A stretch of 64,000 bases of DNA, taken from Bacteroidetes bacterium UBA4416 (GTDB lineage: Bacteria; Bacteroidota; Bacteroidia; B-17B0; Aurantibacillaceae). The stretch covers positions 40,986 to 104,985 of the forward strand of contig DGQK01000069.1 of the NCBI GenBank assembly GCA_002390745.1, in the 5' to 3' direction. The notes below the pieces were generated by a model. It was not told where the DNA came from. It ran no database searches and saw only the letters and a list, made by a program, of their open reading frames with translations. Of this stretch, positions 34,972-43,069 are shown one piece after another; position 1 is the stretch's first letter, and every line of letters begins with the position of its first letter. The translations under genes were made by a program, and so were the position numbers.

Positions 34972-37900
34972 ATGGTAAAAAAGCTACGATACCTGGTTCT
35001 TCTTATTGCGTTAACGAATCTGGCAGGTGCCCAATGCCCGCAGGTATATAACTACCTCGGCAATTTATCATCCAACCCGAGGTTTGTGGATTGTACCGGT
35101 TCCGGCACTTACAACATGAACTTCTCTTCCAATACCAGCTGGGGAGCTTATACCATTGTATGGGGAGACAGCTCTCCCAACACGACCGGCTCGTCCTACA
35201 CGGCCAACAGCATCCTGACCCATACGTATACATCAGGCGGCCCGACTACCTACACCCTGAGCCTCATCATTCCAAGTTTATCCTGCACGTTAACGGGATT
35301 GGTGGTGATGGAAAAGCCGGTGAATGCTTCGATACAGATCCCGGTAGGCGGTGTGACCACTGCCTGTGCCCCGAAGGCTTTACAGTTCATCAACTCAAGT
35401 ACAGATGTGTCGGCCACGACTACCTTTACCTGGAACTTCGGCGACGGCACAGCTCCTGTAGCGTTCAATGCTTCCAATGCAGGACAAACGGTAACGCACA
35501 CCTACAACCCCGGAACGGTGAACTGCCAGACGGCTGTGACGCTCAGTGCCACAAACTATTGCACCAACATCCCGACCATTGCCAACTTCAACCCTATCCA
35601 GATCTACGACATCGACAATGCGGCGATCACGCCTTCCGCATTCATCAAATGTTTTCCGGACAATACGTTTAGCTTTACCAACAGTACCAACCGCAACTGC
35701 GTTCCCCAGGGAAATACTTTCCAACGCCAGGAGCGCTGGAACCTTGGCAACTACTGGGGCCTGGGGCACGACTCGATCATAGGCTGGAAACCCTGGCCGC
35801 CTTCCGCTCCGCTCACCGTGACTTATCCGGGCGTTGGCAATTATACGGTGCAACTCCAGGACAGCAACCTTTGCGGCGTGAATGCTGTTTCGATTGCCGT
35901 GAGCATTGTGAATCCGCCTACTGCCGGAGTGATAGGCCCTGCCTCTCCGGTATGTGCCGGCACCCCGGTCACTTTCACCAACACAAGTGCTACAGGCTAT
36001 TCTTACCGCTGGAATTTTGGCACCGGCGGAGGCTTTGTTGCCCGCCCCTTCGGTCCTCAGACGTTTACTTATACTGCCGCCGGCTCGTACACCGTTTCTG
36101 TAGTGGCCCTGATCAACGGGGCCGGGAGCTCCTGCACCGATACGGCGCAGGTAGTCGTCACCATTCTTCCGAGACCGATCGCTAATTTTTCCGTAACGCC
36201 CAACAAAGGCTGTAACAGCATCAACGGCGCAGTCTTCACCGACAACTCTACAGGCGGCATTGCAACCTGGAACTGGGATTTCGGAAACGGCATCACCAGC
36301 ACGGCGCCTGTACCTGCCGCTCAAAACTATACGGCCGTGGGAAATTATGTGGCTTCCCTGACAGTTACGGCAGCTAATACCTGCGTGAATAGCTTCACCG
36401 CGCCTATTACGGTTTACCAGACCCCCACCGCTTCTTTTTTGCCCACATCAGCCTGCGTAGGATCCGTGGCAACTTTCTCCGATACATCCACGCATGCGCC
36501 GGGCGACCCGATCACGTCCTGGAACTGGAACTTCGGTGATGCATCGCCAACAGCGACAAGCACTGCACAGAACCCTAGCCATACGTATACTGCTCAAAAT
36601 ACTTACACTGCGCAGCTCACGGTTGCTACCGCCAATTGCACCAATACGGTGCAGCAGCCTATCGTGATTAATGTAAAGCCAACGGCCAATTTCACACTGA
36701 CCCCGGTATCGGGCTGCCCTACGCTCACCGTTAACTTCACCAACACGTCGCTGAGCGCTACTTCCTATACCTGGACGTTTGGTAACGGCAGCACGTCCAC
36801 CGCGACCAACGTTGCGCATCTGTATACGAATACAACGACCGTCAACCAGAATTATACCATCAGCCTCCTGGCACAAACGGGCCTCGGCTGCTCGGATACG
36901 AAGACGGCCAGCATCACCGTGTTCCCGAAACCGGTGGCGTCGTTTACCCTCAATGCGATGGCCGGCTGCTCGCCGGTAGCTGCCACCTTCAGCAATACGT
37001 CATCGGGAGCAACGAGCTTTCTCTGGGATTTCGGCGATAATACCTCGAGCGGCACGGCTTCGAGCGTGCTTACCCATACCTATGTGAATGCCTCCCTGTT
37101 GATCCAGACTTATACGGTGAAACTTACCGCCAACAGCATTAACGGCTGTAAGGACAGTACAACCCTGGGCGTTACGGTGTACCCGCGGCCGGTTTTCAGC
37201 TTCACAATGGTGCCTAATTCGGGCTGCTCGCCATTGAACGTGAACTTCCCGCCTGTGCTTGGCGCCGTAAACTACCAATGGAACTTTGGTGACGGCAGCC
37301 CTGTAAGTACCTCGCCAAATCCGACACATACCTTCACCAATACAACAACCAGCAATAAGACATACACCGTGCAGCTCATCGCTTCCAATGCCTTCAGCTG
37401 CGTGGATACAACCTATGGCTACCCGGTTGTGTATGGCAACCCGATTGCAGGTTTCAACCTTGGCCCCAATGCCGGGTGCACGCCTTTGCCTGTGACCTTC
37501 ACCAACACCAGCACCTTTGCTTCGTCTTATATCTGGCGCTTTGGCGACGGTGGGAATGCCACTACGCAAAATGCGGCGCATACTTATACCAACGCCAGCA
37601 ATACAACAAACCAGACGTACACGGCCATGGTGGTTGCCATTACTTCCAATGGCTGCCGCGATTCGATCACCAACTCTCTGACGGTATTTCCGAAGCCCAA
37701 AGCCAATTTCACAGTGGACACTCCAAGCTGCTCGCCAAAACTCCTCAGCTTCACCAATACCTCCATCGGCGCGGGCTCTTATGAGTGGAATGCAGGCGGG
37801 CCAACGACCTTCAATGTCAATGAACAATACCAGTTCATTAATAATACAAGCGGGAACATTACCCGCACGGTACGACTGATTGCAATATCCGGCAGCAGCT

Positions 37901-38745
37901 GCCGTGATACGCTTACGGTACCGATCATCATCCATCCTAAACCGGAGTTTACCATCGTGGCCAGCCCCGACTCCGGCTGTACGGCGCTGAGCGTGAATTT
38001 CCCTGCTATCAGCGGGGCTGCTTCCTGCCAGTGGAGCTTTGGAGACGGCACGTTCTCTGCCGGCCTCAGCCCAACGAATGTATTTGTAAACAACACGGCT
38101 TTCGATAAGGTCTTTACCGTACAGCTTATCGGGACCAATGTGTACGGATGCCGCGACACCTCGTACAAAGTCATTAAGGTATTCCCGAAACCGGTCGCTT
38201 TATTCCAGGCAAATCCCAATACGGTATTTGTTCCCAACGAACCGGTGATGTGCAGTAACTTATCGTCGGGGGCTTCGGGCTATGAATGGCTCTTCGGTGA
38301 CAATGCCACATCTTCGGAGGTTAATCCTTCGCACAATTACCAGCAGCCCGGCCTCTACCAGATCACACTCATCGCCACCAATGCGAGAGGCTGTAAGGAT
38401 ACCTTCAACCTTCCTTCGAAGATCGTGGCAGAAAATGCCAGCGGCATTGATATCCCGAACGCATTCTCGCCGAATCCGAATGCCAGCAACGGCGGTGTCT
38501 ACGACCCGAGAGACGTGAACAACGATGTGTTTCACCCGGTGATTCTCGGCGTTGATAAATACGAGCTCAATATTTTTTCGCGTTGGGGAGAATTGTTATT
38601 CGTTTCCAAAGATGTTACTATCGGATGGGACGGTTACTATAAAGGCAAGCTATGCACCCAGGATGTGTACATCTGGAAGATCGTGGCTACCACCATCGAC
38701 AACAAAAAGATCAATAGAACAGGCGACGTCCTTTTATTAAGATAA
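34972..38745 (+). CDS. Large PKD-repeat surface protein with T9SS type B (CHU_C) tail
   Basis: 1257 residues. The signal peptide (MVKKLRYLVLLIALTNLAGAQ) is followed by about 12 PKD domains of 80-90 residues, each with the WxFGDG(T/S)..T..NPxHTY pattern (FTWNFGDGTA, WNWDFGNG, YTWTFGNGST, FLWDFGDNTS, YQWNFGDGSP and others). Most also have a (S)GC(S/T)P strand at their start. The final 100 residues (IDIPNAFSPNPNASNGG .. YELNIFSRWGELLF .. GWDGYYKGKLC..DVYIWKI) are the gliding-motility-associated CHU_C / type B T9SS domain. Such proteins are exported by T9SS and often need a PorP/SprF-like partner, which is encoded two genes downstream. The gene starts 17 nt after the rnpB terminator region. Confidence 0.94.
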   Translation: MVKKLRYLVLLIALTNLAGAQCPQVYNYLGNLSSNPRFVDCTGSGTYNMNFSSNTSWGAYTIVWGDSSPNTTGSSYTANSILTHTYTSGGPTTYTLSLIIPSLSCTLTGLVVMEKPVNASIQIPVGGVTTACAPKALQFINSSTDVSATTTFTWNFGDGTAPVAFNASNAGQTVTHTYNPGTVNCQTAVTLSATNYCTNIPTIANFNPIQIYDIDNAAITPSAFIKCFPDNTFSFTNSTNRNCVPQGNTFQRQERWNLGNYWGLGHDSIIGWKPWPPSAPLTVTYPGVGNYTVQLQDSNLCGVNAVSIAVSIVNPPTAGVIGPASPVCAGTPVTFTNTSATGYSYRWNFGTGGGFVARPFGPQTFTYTAAGSYTVSVVALINGAGSSCTDTAQVVVTILPRPIANFSVTPNKGCNSINGAVFTDNSTGGIATWNWDFGNGITSTAPVPAAQNYTAVGNYVASLTVTAANTCVNSFTAPITVYQTPTASFLPTSACVGSVATFSDTSTHAPGDPITSWNWNFGDASPTATSTAQNPSHTYTAQNTYTAQLTVATANCTNTVQQPIVINVKPTANFTLTPVSGCPTLTVNFTNTSLSATSYTWTFGNGSTSTATNVAHLYTNTTTVNQNYTISLLAQTGLGCSDTKTASITVFPKPVASFTLNAMAGCSPVAATFSNTSSGATSFLWDFGDNTSSGTASSVLTHTYVNASLLIQTYTVKLTANSINGCKDSTTLGVTVYPRPVFSFTMVPNSGCSPLNVNFPPVLGAVNYQWNFGDGSPVSTSPNPTHTFTNTTTSNKTYTVQLIASNAFSCVDTTYGYPVVYGNPIAGFNLGPNAGCTPLPVTFTNTSTFASSYIWRFGDGGNATTQNAAHTYTNASNTTNQTYTAMVVAITSNGCRDSITNSLTVFPKPKANFTVDTPSCSPKLLSFTNTSIGAGSYEWNAGGPTTFNVNEQYQFINNTSGNITRTVRLIAISGSSCRDTLTVPIIIHPKPEFTIVASPDSGCTALSVNFPAISGAASCQWSFGDGTFSAGLSPTNVFVNNTAFDKVFTVQLIGTNVYGCRDTSYKVIKVFPKPVALFQANPNTVFVPNEPVMCSNLSSGASGYEWLFGDNATSSEVNPSHNYQQPGLYQITLIATNARGCKDTFNLPSKIVAENASGIDIPNAFSPNPNASNGGVYDPRDVNNDVFHPVILGVDKYELNIFSRWGELLFVSKDVTIGWDGYYKGKLCTQDVYIWKIVATTIDNKKINRTGDVLLLR

Positions 38746-38750
38746 GACCT

Positions 38751-40313
38751 TTGAATAAAGTACTATATATTTTCATTATACTGTGTTCGTTCCGGTTGTA
38801 CGCACAAACCAAAGTAAGCAGCAAGCTTTATGCAAAGGAATTGAAAAATGCCAATGCTTATTTTGAATCGGAGGATTATGCCAATGCGTTGAAAAATTAC
38901 AGGCGTGTGCTGGCCATCGATCCTGAGCAGGAAACGGCGTTGTTTAACTCTGCGGTGAGCCGCTTTAAGCTAAACATGGATGCCGATTCGGCCTTGTGGG
39001 CGCTCAACAAATTAAAAAGCAACAGCTTCCCGGAACTGGAATTTTACCTGGGTGTTCTCTATCACCAAAGAGCAGGCTTCGATGAAGCGACTACCCATCT
39101 CGCCAAATACCGTGAGATTCCTCTGAAGCTCAGGAGCATCGGCAATGAAGAGGTGGATTACTACCTGGCCTGTGTGAAGAACGCCAGAGAATTCATGGCA
39201 CAGCCTCACCGCTCTATTATTAAAAACCTCGGTGCGGGGATCAATTCGGAATACGACGATTATGTTCCTTTGATCGCTCCTGATGAAAGTGTTCTTTATT
39301 TTACGTCGCGCCGCAGCGGCAGCACCGGGCTGGTAAAAGACGGCGACGGAAAATATTACGAAGACGTTTACTCGTCATTGAAAGCGGAAAATGGCAGCTG
39401 GAGCGAACCGAAAAACATCGGCCCGCCGATCAACACCAATACGCACGATGCCTGCGTAGCGCTGAGCTTTGACGGTAACCAGATGATCATTTACCGTACC
39501 GCCCCCGACATGCTTAGCGGCGACCTGTACCTTTGCCACACGGATTACAACGGCTGGTCGCAACCTCAGAAACTCGGGCCTGAGATTAACACGCCGTTTA
39601 TAGAAACGAGCGCCTGCTTTAGTACAGATACCAGTGTGATTTATTTCAGCAGCAACAAACCCGGCGGTTTTGGCGGGAAAGATCTGTACCGCGTTAAAAA
39701 ACTTCCTAACGGCAGATGGTCGTTGCCACAAAATCTTGGACAAACGGTCAATACATCCAGGGATGAAGACGCTCCTTACCTGCATCCGGACGGCATCACG
39801 CTTTATTTCAGCTCCCGCGGGCACAACACGATGGGCGATTACGATGTTTATAAAACCATCCTCAACACGGAAACAAATCAATTTTCGGCACCCGATAATC
39901 TGGGCTATCCGATCAACACGGTATTAAGCGACCGCTTCTTTGTACTGAACACGAATGGCACCCGGGGCTACTATTCTTCGGCCAAGGAAGGCGGCCTGGG
40001 TGGCAGCGATCTTTACGTGATCGATACGCGTTTTGGCGATAACGACCTGAAGGTAAAGCATGGGATCGTGATGATTGGAAGCGAGGTGAGCAAGGCAAAA
40101 ATCACCCTGATAGACATTGAAAACAAACAGATAAGCGGCATCTTCAATGCCAGCGCCAAAACAGGAAAGTTCCTGCTGGTGATGAATCCGGTGAAATCGT
40201 ACAAAGCTATTGTGGAAGAAGAAGGCTGCCAGACCATGATTGTGGACCTCGAGCCATTGGCGAATGAGCATGGAGAATCGGATCTGATCTTAAACCTGAC
40301 AAAAAAGAAATAA
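38751..40313 (+). CDS. Exported TPR-PD40 protein of the T9SS type B operon
   Basis: 520 residues with a TTG start 5 nt after the upstream stop; no ATG lies before the signal peptide (VLYIFIILCSFRLYAQ). TPR helices occupy about 25-130 (AYFESEDYANALKNYRRVL). A PD40 beta-propeller follows from about 165 to 430, with four to five blades (PDESVLYFTSRRSG, FDGNQMIIYRTA, TSVIYFSSNKPGGFGGKDLY, HPDGITLYFSSRGHNTMGDYDVYKT). A short beta domain ends it. The OmpA-like C-terminal domain that follows PD40 in PorE-type proteins is absent here. The N-terminal half is clearly paralogous to residues 35-330 of the giant protein at 8430. It is probably periplasmic and works with the SprF-like protein. Confidence 0.9.
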   Translation: MNKVLYIFIILCSFRLYAQTKVSSKLYAKELKNANAYFESEDYANALKNYRRVLAIDPEQETALFNSAVSRFKLNMDADSALWALNKLKSNSFPELEFYLGVLYHQRAGFDEATTHLAKYREIPLKLRSIGNEEVDYYLACVKNAREFMAQPHRSIIKNLGAGINSEYDDYVPLIAPDESVLYFTSRRSGSTGLVKDGDGKYYEDVYSSLKAENGSWSEPKNIGPPINTNTHDACVALSFDGNQMIIYRTAPDMLSGDLYLCHTDYNGWSQPQKLGPEINTPFIETSACFSTDTSVIYFSSNKPGGFGGKDLYRVKKLPNGRWSLPQNLGQTVNTSRDEDAPYLHPDGITLYFSSRGHNTMGDYDVYKTILNTETNQFSAPDNLGYPINTVLSDRFFVLNTNGTRGYYSSAKEGGLGGSDLYVIDTRFGDNDLKVKHGIVMIGSEVSKAKITLIDIENKQISGIFNASAKTGKFLLVMNPVKSYKAIVEEEGCQTMIVDLEPLANEHGESDLILNLTKKK

Positions 40314-40327
40314 CAGACAGCAGAATC

Positions 40328-41368
40328 ATGATGATGAATACATTGCGGGTATGGGGAGAGAGAAGCAGGTTGGGCTTATTACACATGTTGCTGGCTGTAG
40401 CGGTGATGGGGCCAGCTCTTTCGGTAAGGGCGCAGGACGCACAGTTTACGCAGTTCTATGCTTCGCCGATGTACCTGAATCCTGCTTTTACCGGCCTTAC
40501 CTTCGAACACCGTTTTGTTGCCAATTACCGCAATCAATGGCCTGGTGTTAAAACAGCCTATCAAACGGCGATGGCGAGCTACGATTATAACATGACCGAC
40601 CTGAACAGCGGACTTGGCTTTACCGTGATGCAGGACCGCTCGGGCACAGCAGGCCTCACGCATACTCAGATCGGAGCGTCTTATTCCTATCATTTCAAGA
40701 TCAATAAATTTGCAGAGATCCGCATGGGCGCCAATCTCAACTTCAACATGAAACGCATCGACTTCAACAAGCTGCGTTTCAACGACCAGATTGCCACCGG
40801 CTCTGCGGTATCGATAGAGGCGACAAACTACGAACCGCTGAACTTTATGGACTTTGCTGCCGGCGCCCTGCTAAACTCGAATGAATACTGGCTGGGATTT
40901 TCTGCCAAGCACCTCACGCAGCCTAACAGCAGCATGACAGCCGATAAGGTTCCGCTTCCCTTGTCTATCAGCCTGCACGGCGGATACCGTTTTATCCTCG
41001 AGCAGAAATCGCGGGTGGATCTCCGCAAGTACATATCGCCTGCCTTTAACCTGAGGCACGAGGCTAAATACGATCAGCTGGATATCGGGGTTTATTACTT
41101 CCACATGCCATTGAATGTGGGAGTATGGTACCGCGGCCTGCCATTTAAAACTTACGCACCTACCTATGGCAGCCGTGAAAGCGTGGCCCTGCTGATCGGT
41201 CTTGATCTTTCCCCGAGACTGGTGAGGATCGGCTACAGCTTCGACCTCACGGTATCCCGGCTGGGAGTGGCCAATTCATTGGGAGCACACGAAATTTCAA
41301 TCATCTACGAGATTGCCAAAAAACGCAAGCGCAATAAGCGCGTGCTGGTGAGCTGCCCTAAATTTTAA
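40328..41368 (+). CDS. PorP/SprF family outer-membrane protein
   Basis: 346 residues. The signal peptide (VAVMGPALSVRAQ) is followed by the family hallmark DAQFTQFYASPMYLNPAFTG and the NYRNQWPG motif shared by PorP and SprF. A membrane beta-barrel pattern of alternating hydrophobic strands follows, to KRNKRVLVSCPKF. SprF-like proteins are needed for export or anchoring of cognate type B CTD substrates such as SprB. The substrate here is most probably the PKD/CHU_C protein of the same operon, at 34972. It starts 14 nt after the TPR-PD40 stop, which makes a three-gene operon. True PorP of the core T9SS usually sits elsewhere, so I call this an SprF-type paralogue. Confidence 0.93.
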   Translation: MMMNTLRVWGERSRLGLLHMLLAVAVMGPALSVRAQDAQFTQFYASPMYLNPAFTGLTFEHRFVANYRNQWPGVKTAYQTAMASYDYNMTDLNSGLGFTVMQDRSGTAGLTHTQIGASYSYHFKINKFAEIRMGANLNFNMKRIDFNKLRFNDQIATGSAVSIEATNYEPLNFMDFAAGALLNSNEYWLGFSAKHLTQPNSSMTADKVPLPLSISLHGGYRFILEQKSRVDLRKYISPAFNLRHEAKYDQLDIGVYYFHMPLNVGVWYRGLPFKTYAPTYGSRESVALLIGLDLSPRLVRIGYSFDLTVSRLGVANSLGAHEISIIYEIAKKRKRNKRVLVSCPKF

Positions 41369-41542
41369 GGATCTGCTTTCTTCACAAACTGCTCCAGGCG
41401 CTGCCCCGATTATTATTCCCCAGGTGTGATCAGGCGAAGCCGGAGTTTCCTGCATACTGTCCAAAAAATTTCCTGCCTGGGTGCCTAACACCACAAAAGA
41501 GGCTGGCACCGGTTTAGACATAAGTATTAAAAAAATACGATC

Positions 41543-41776
41543 ATGGAAACCGAAGAAAAAACAGACACGATTATCGAAAACTCCGAAAGGCTGCTGTCCG
41601 TATTGTCCGGAGCGGCAATGTTATTCCACGAATTCAAAAAAGAAGGATCTGCCAGCAAAATCAAGCTCGGCATTGCCGGTTACCTGATCTACCGGGGCTT
41701 AAGCGGGCATTGCGCCCTGGCCGATAAAACAGGCATCAATCCTTCCATCATTTCGGGATTAAGCCATTTTATTTAG
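41543..41776 (+). CDS. Small DUF2892-like membrane protein
   Basis: 77 residues. The pattern ENSERLLSVLSGAAMLFHEF .. KIKLGIAGYLIYRGLSGHC resembles the DUF2892 (YgaP C-terminal-like) family, with two hydrophobic helices, Gly-rich turns and a final GxxxxC. These short proteins have no defined role. The gene is followed by a very strong hairpin terminator at 41803-41843 and is preceded by a 174-bp gap after the T9SS operon without a recognised promoter. Confidence 0.65.
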   Translation: METEEKTDTIIENSERLLSVLSGAAMLFHEFKKEGSASKIKLGIAGYLIYRGLSGHCALADKTGINPSIISGLSHFI

Positions 41777-41802
41777 AGAAGCGCACAACATGGACAAGAC
41801 AC

Positions 41803-41843
41803 CAACCAAAAAAGCAGACCGATCAGGTCTGCTTTTTTGGTTG
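41803..41843. terminator. Strong bidirectional terminator
   Basis: A perfect 18-bp inverted repeat (41803-41820 with 41826-41843) has a 5-nt GATCA loop. The stem is CAACC-A6-GCAGACC and its complement, so each strand has a U-run within the stem. It lies between the plus-strand DUF2892 gene and the convergent Nudix gene. Confidence 0.9.
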
Positions 41844-41893
41844 TAGTAATAGATGAAGCCTAGTAAAAAAAACATTTCACTCCAAGATGGCGT

Positions 41894-42445
41894 CTAAATA
41901 TAATTGGCGAAATACAAACCTGCGATATAGGTTTTAGCATCCCTGATCTTTGCTTCTTTCACGAGGCGAACAAATTCGGTTGAATCAAGTTCCACACATT
42001 CGATGGATTCATGCTCCTCTTTCAGGCCTCCCCCTTCGCCGATCTTGTCCGCATCCCTTACGGTAGCGTAATACACGTGGAAGCATTCGGAGCTATAGCC
42101 GGGTGTAGAAAAGCAGGAAAGCAGGAATTGAATATTTTCCGCACGGATACGATAGCCTGTCTCCTCTTTGGTTTCGCGTATAGCGGCTTCAAGAGGATCC
42201 TCGCCTGCATCGACTTTTCCCGCGATGATCTCCAGGATAGATATTTCCGTTTTGTCGTAAATGGGATAGCGAAACTGTTTTGTAAGAATCACTTTATCCG
42301 AATCTGTATTAAGCAATAAGACCGCGGAAGCATCTTCGCGCCTGACGCGTTGCTTCTGAAAGCTTTGTCCATTGAGTGAAACAGTCGCTTCCTCAATCAC
42401 TAACTTTCCTTTAAATACACTATGAGATTTGCTCACGGAAGGCAT
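41894..42445 (-). CDS. Nudix hydrolase (ADP-ribose/nucleoside-diphosphate sugar pyrophosphatase type)
   Basis: About 183 residues from the ATG at 42445; a TTG two codons upstream is possible. The Nudix box reads GKVDAGEDPLEAAIRETKEE followed by TGY, matching Gx5Ex7REUxEExGU except that a Thr replaces the hydrophobic U. The preceding KQFRYPIYDKTEISILEIIAGK and the following CFSTPGYSSECFHVYYA are typical of the ADP-ribose pyrophosphatase/NudK subgroup, which hydrolyses ADP-ribose or GDP-mannose. The exact substrate cannot be fixed. A 25-codon ORF ends 12 nt upstream on the same strand. Confidence 0.9.
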   Translation of the reverse strand: MPSVSKSHSVFKGKLVIEEATVSLNGQSFQKQRVRREDASAVLLLNTDSDKVILTKQFRYPIYDKTEISILEIIAGKVDAGEDPLEAAIRETKEETGYRIRAENIQFLLSCFSTPGYSSECFHVYYATVRDADKIGEGGGLKEEHESIECVELDSTEFVRLVKEAKIRDAKTYIAGLYFANYI

Positions 42446-42457
42446 CGCCAAATCTTT

Positions 42458-42535
42458 TTAATTTACATGACTGGCAGAATACTCGTCCTGACAGCCCATA
42501 CTGCTGTTGGATGTTGTCAATTCAATCGTTTCCAT
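42458..42535 (-). CDS. Possible 25-residue small peptide upstream of the Nudix gene
   Basis: An ATG-initiated frame of 25 codons (METIELTTSNSSMGCQ... ending SHVN) ends with TAA 12 nt before the Nudix ATG, on the same strand. It is Ser/Thr-rich with one Cys and has no signal peptide. It could be a small protein, a leader peptide or chance. Only the position and clean start and stop support it. Confidence 0.25.
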   Translation of the reverse strand: METIELTTSNSSMGCQDEYSASHVN

Positions 42536-42600
42536 AATCTTTGAAAAAATAATCTAAGGAGGCAGGGCACCCCCATACCCCGCCTCCACTCCAATGATGC

Positions 42601-42756
42601 TTATACCGGACGTTTACCGCTGATCAAGCGCAGGAGAATAGCAATAACAGCTATAACCAGTAAGATATGGATGAGCCCGCCCGCATGGAAGCCCACGAAG
42701 CCTACGAGCCAGCCAATAACTAATATAACAGCGATAATGTAAAGTAAATTTCCCAT
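42601..42756 (-). CDS. lmo0937/DUF5670-type small membrane protein
   Basis: 51 residues from the ATG at 42756, chosen because MGNLLYIIAVILVIGWLVGF begins the family pattern; the longer frame to 42846 is not plausible. Two transmembrane helices are separated by GFHAGG, followed by IHILLVIAVIAILLRLI and a short basic tail (SGKRPV). This matches the lmo0937 family of tiny membrane proteins (IAVILIIxWLLGFxGFxxGGxIHILLVIALI). These are often stress-linked, but their function is unknown. The 313-bp spacer to the next gene holds a 14-bp palindrome (42911-42924, CACAAGGCCTTGTG) and the VWA promoter, and nothing else recognised. Confidence 0.88.
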   Translation of the reverse strand: MGNLLYIIAVILVIGWLVGFVGFHAGGLIHILLVIAVIAILLRLISGKRPV

Positions 42757-43057
42757 GATGTTTAAGTGTTTAGTTAATGATGTTTGATAGTTTACAAAGT
42801 CCCTATTAAAATAAACGTGCCAGTGATTTTGGAAGCAATACCACAAGGTTGTTGAACAAATTCCACACCTTCATCAGTAAGAAAGCGACGGCCTATGCGA
42901 CCCTGCCAGACACAAGGCCTTGTGCCTGTTGATGCGTTTTCCCGGAAACGAGTCCTTTGAAGGCCCACAGGTGTATCCTGGAAACGCCGGGCATTAAAAT
43001 CCTAAGACCGGATATAAAAATCTCATATTTGTTGCCTGCTACATACGCCAAGACCCT

Positions 43058-43065
43058 TATCTTTA
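43058..43065 (+). promoter_or_regulatory. -7-like box abutting the VWA gene
   Basis: TATCTTTA, one base off TAnnTTTG, is followed by TCCT and the ATG at 43070 (4-nt spacing). Confidence 0.45.
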
Positions 43066-43069
43066 TCCT

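Noticed and set aside
35395..37935. Long minus-strand frames opposite the PKD protein
   Set aside because: They are antisense to repeated PKD motifs, and their Arg/Gly/Ile-rich translations look like composition artefacts.
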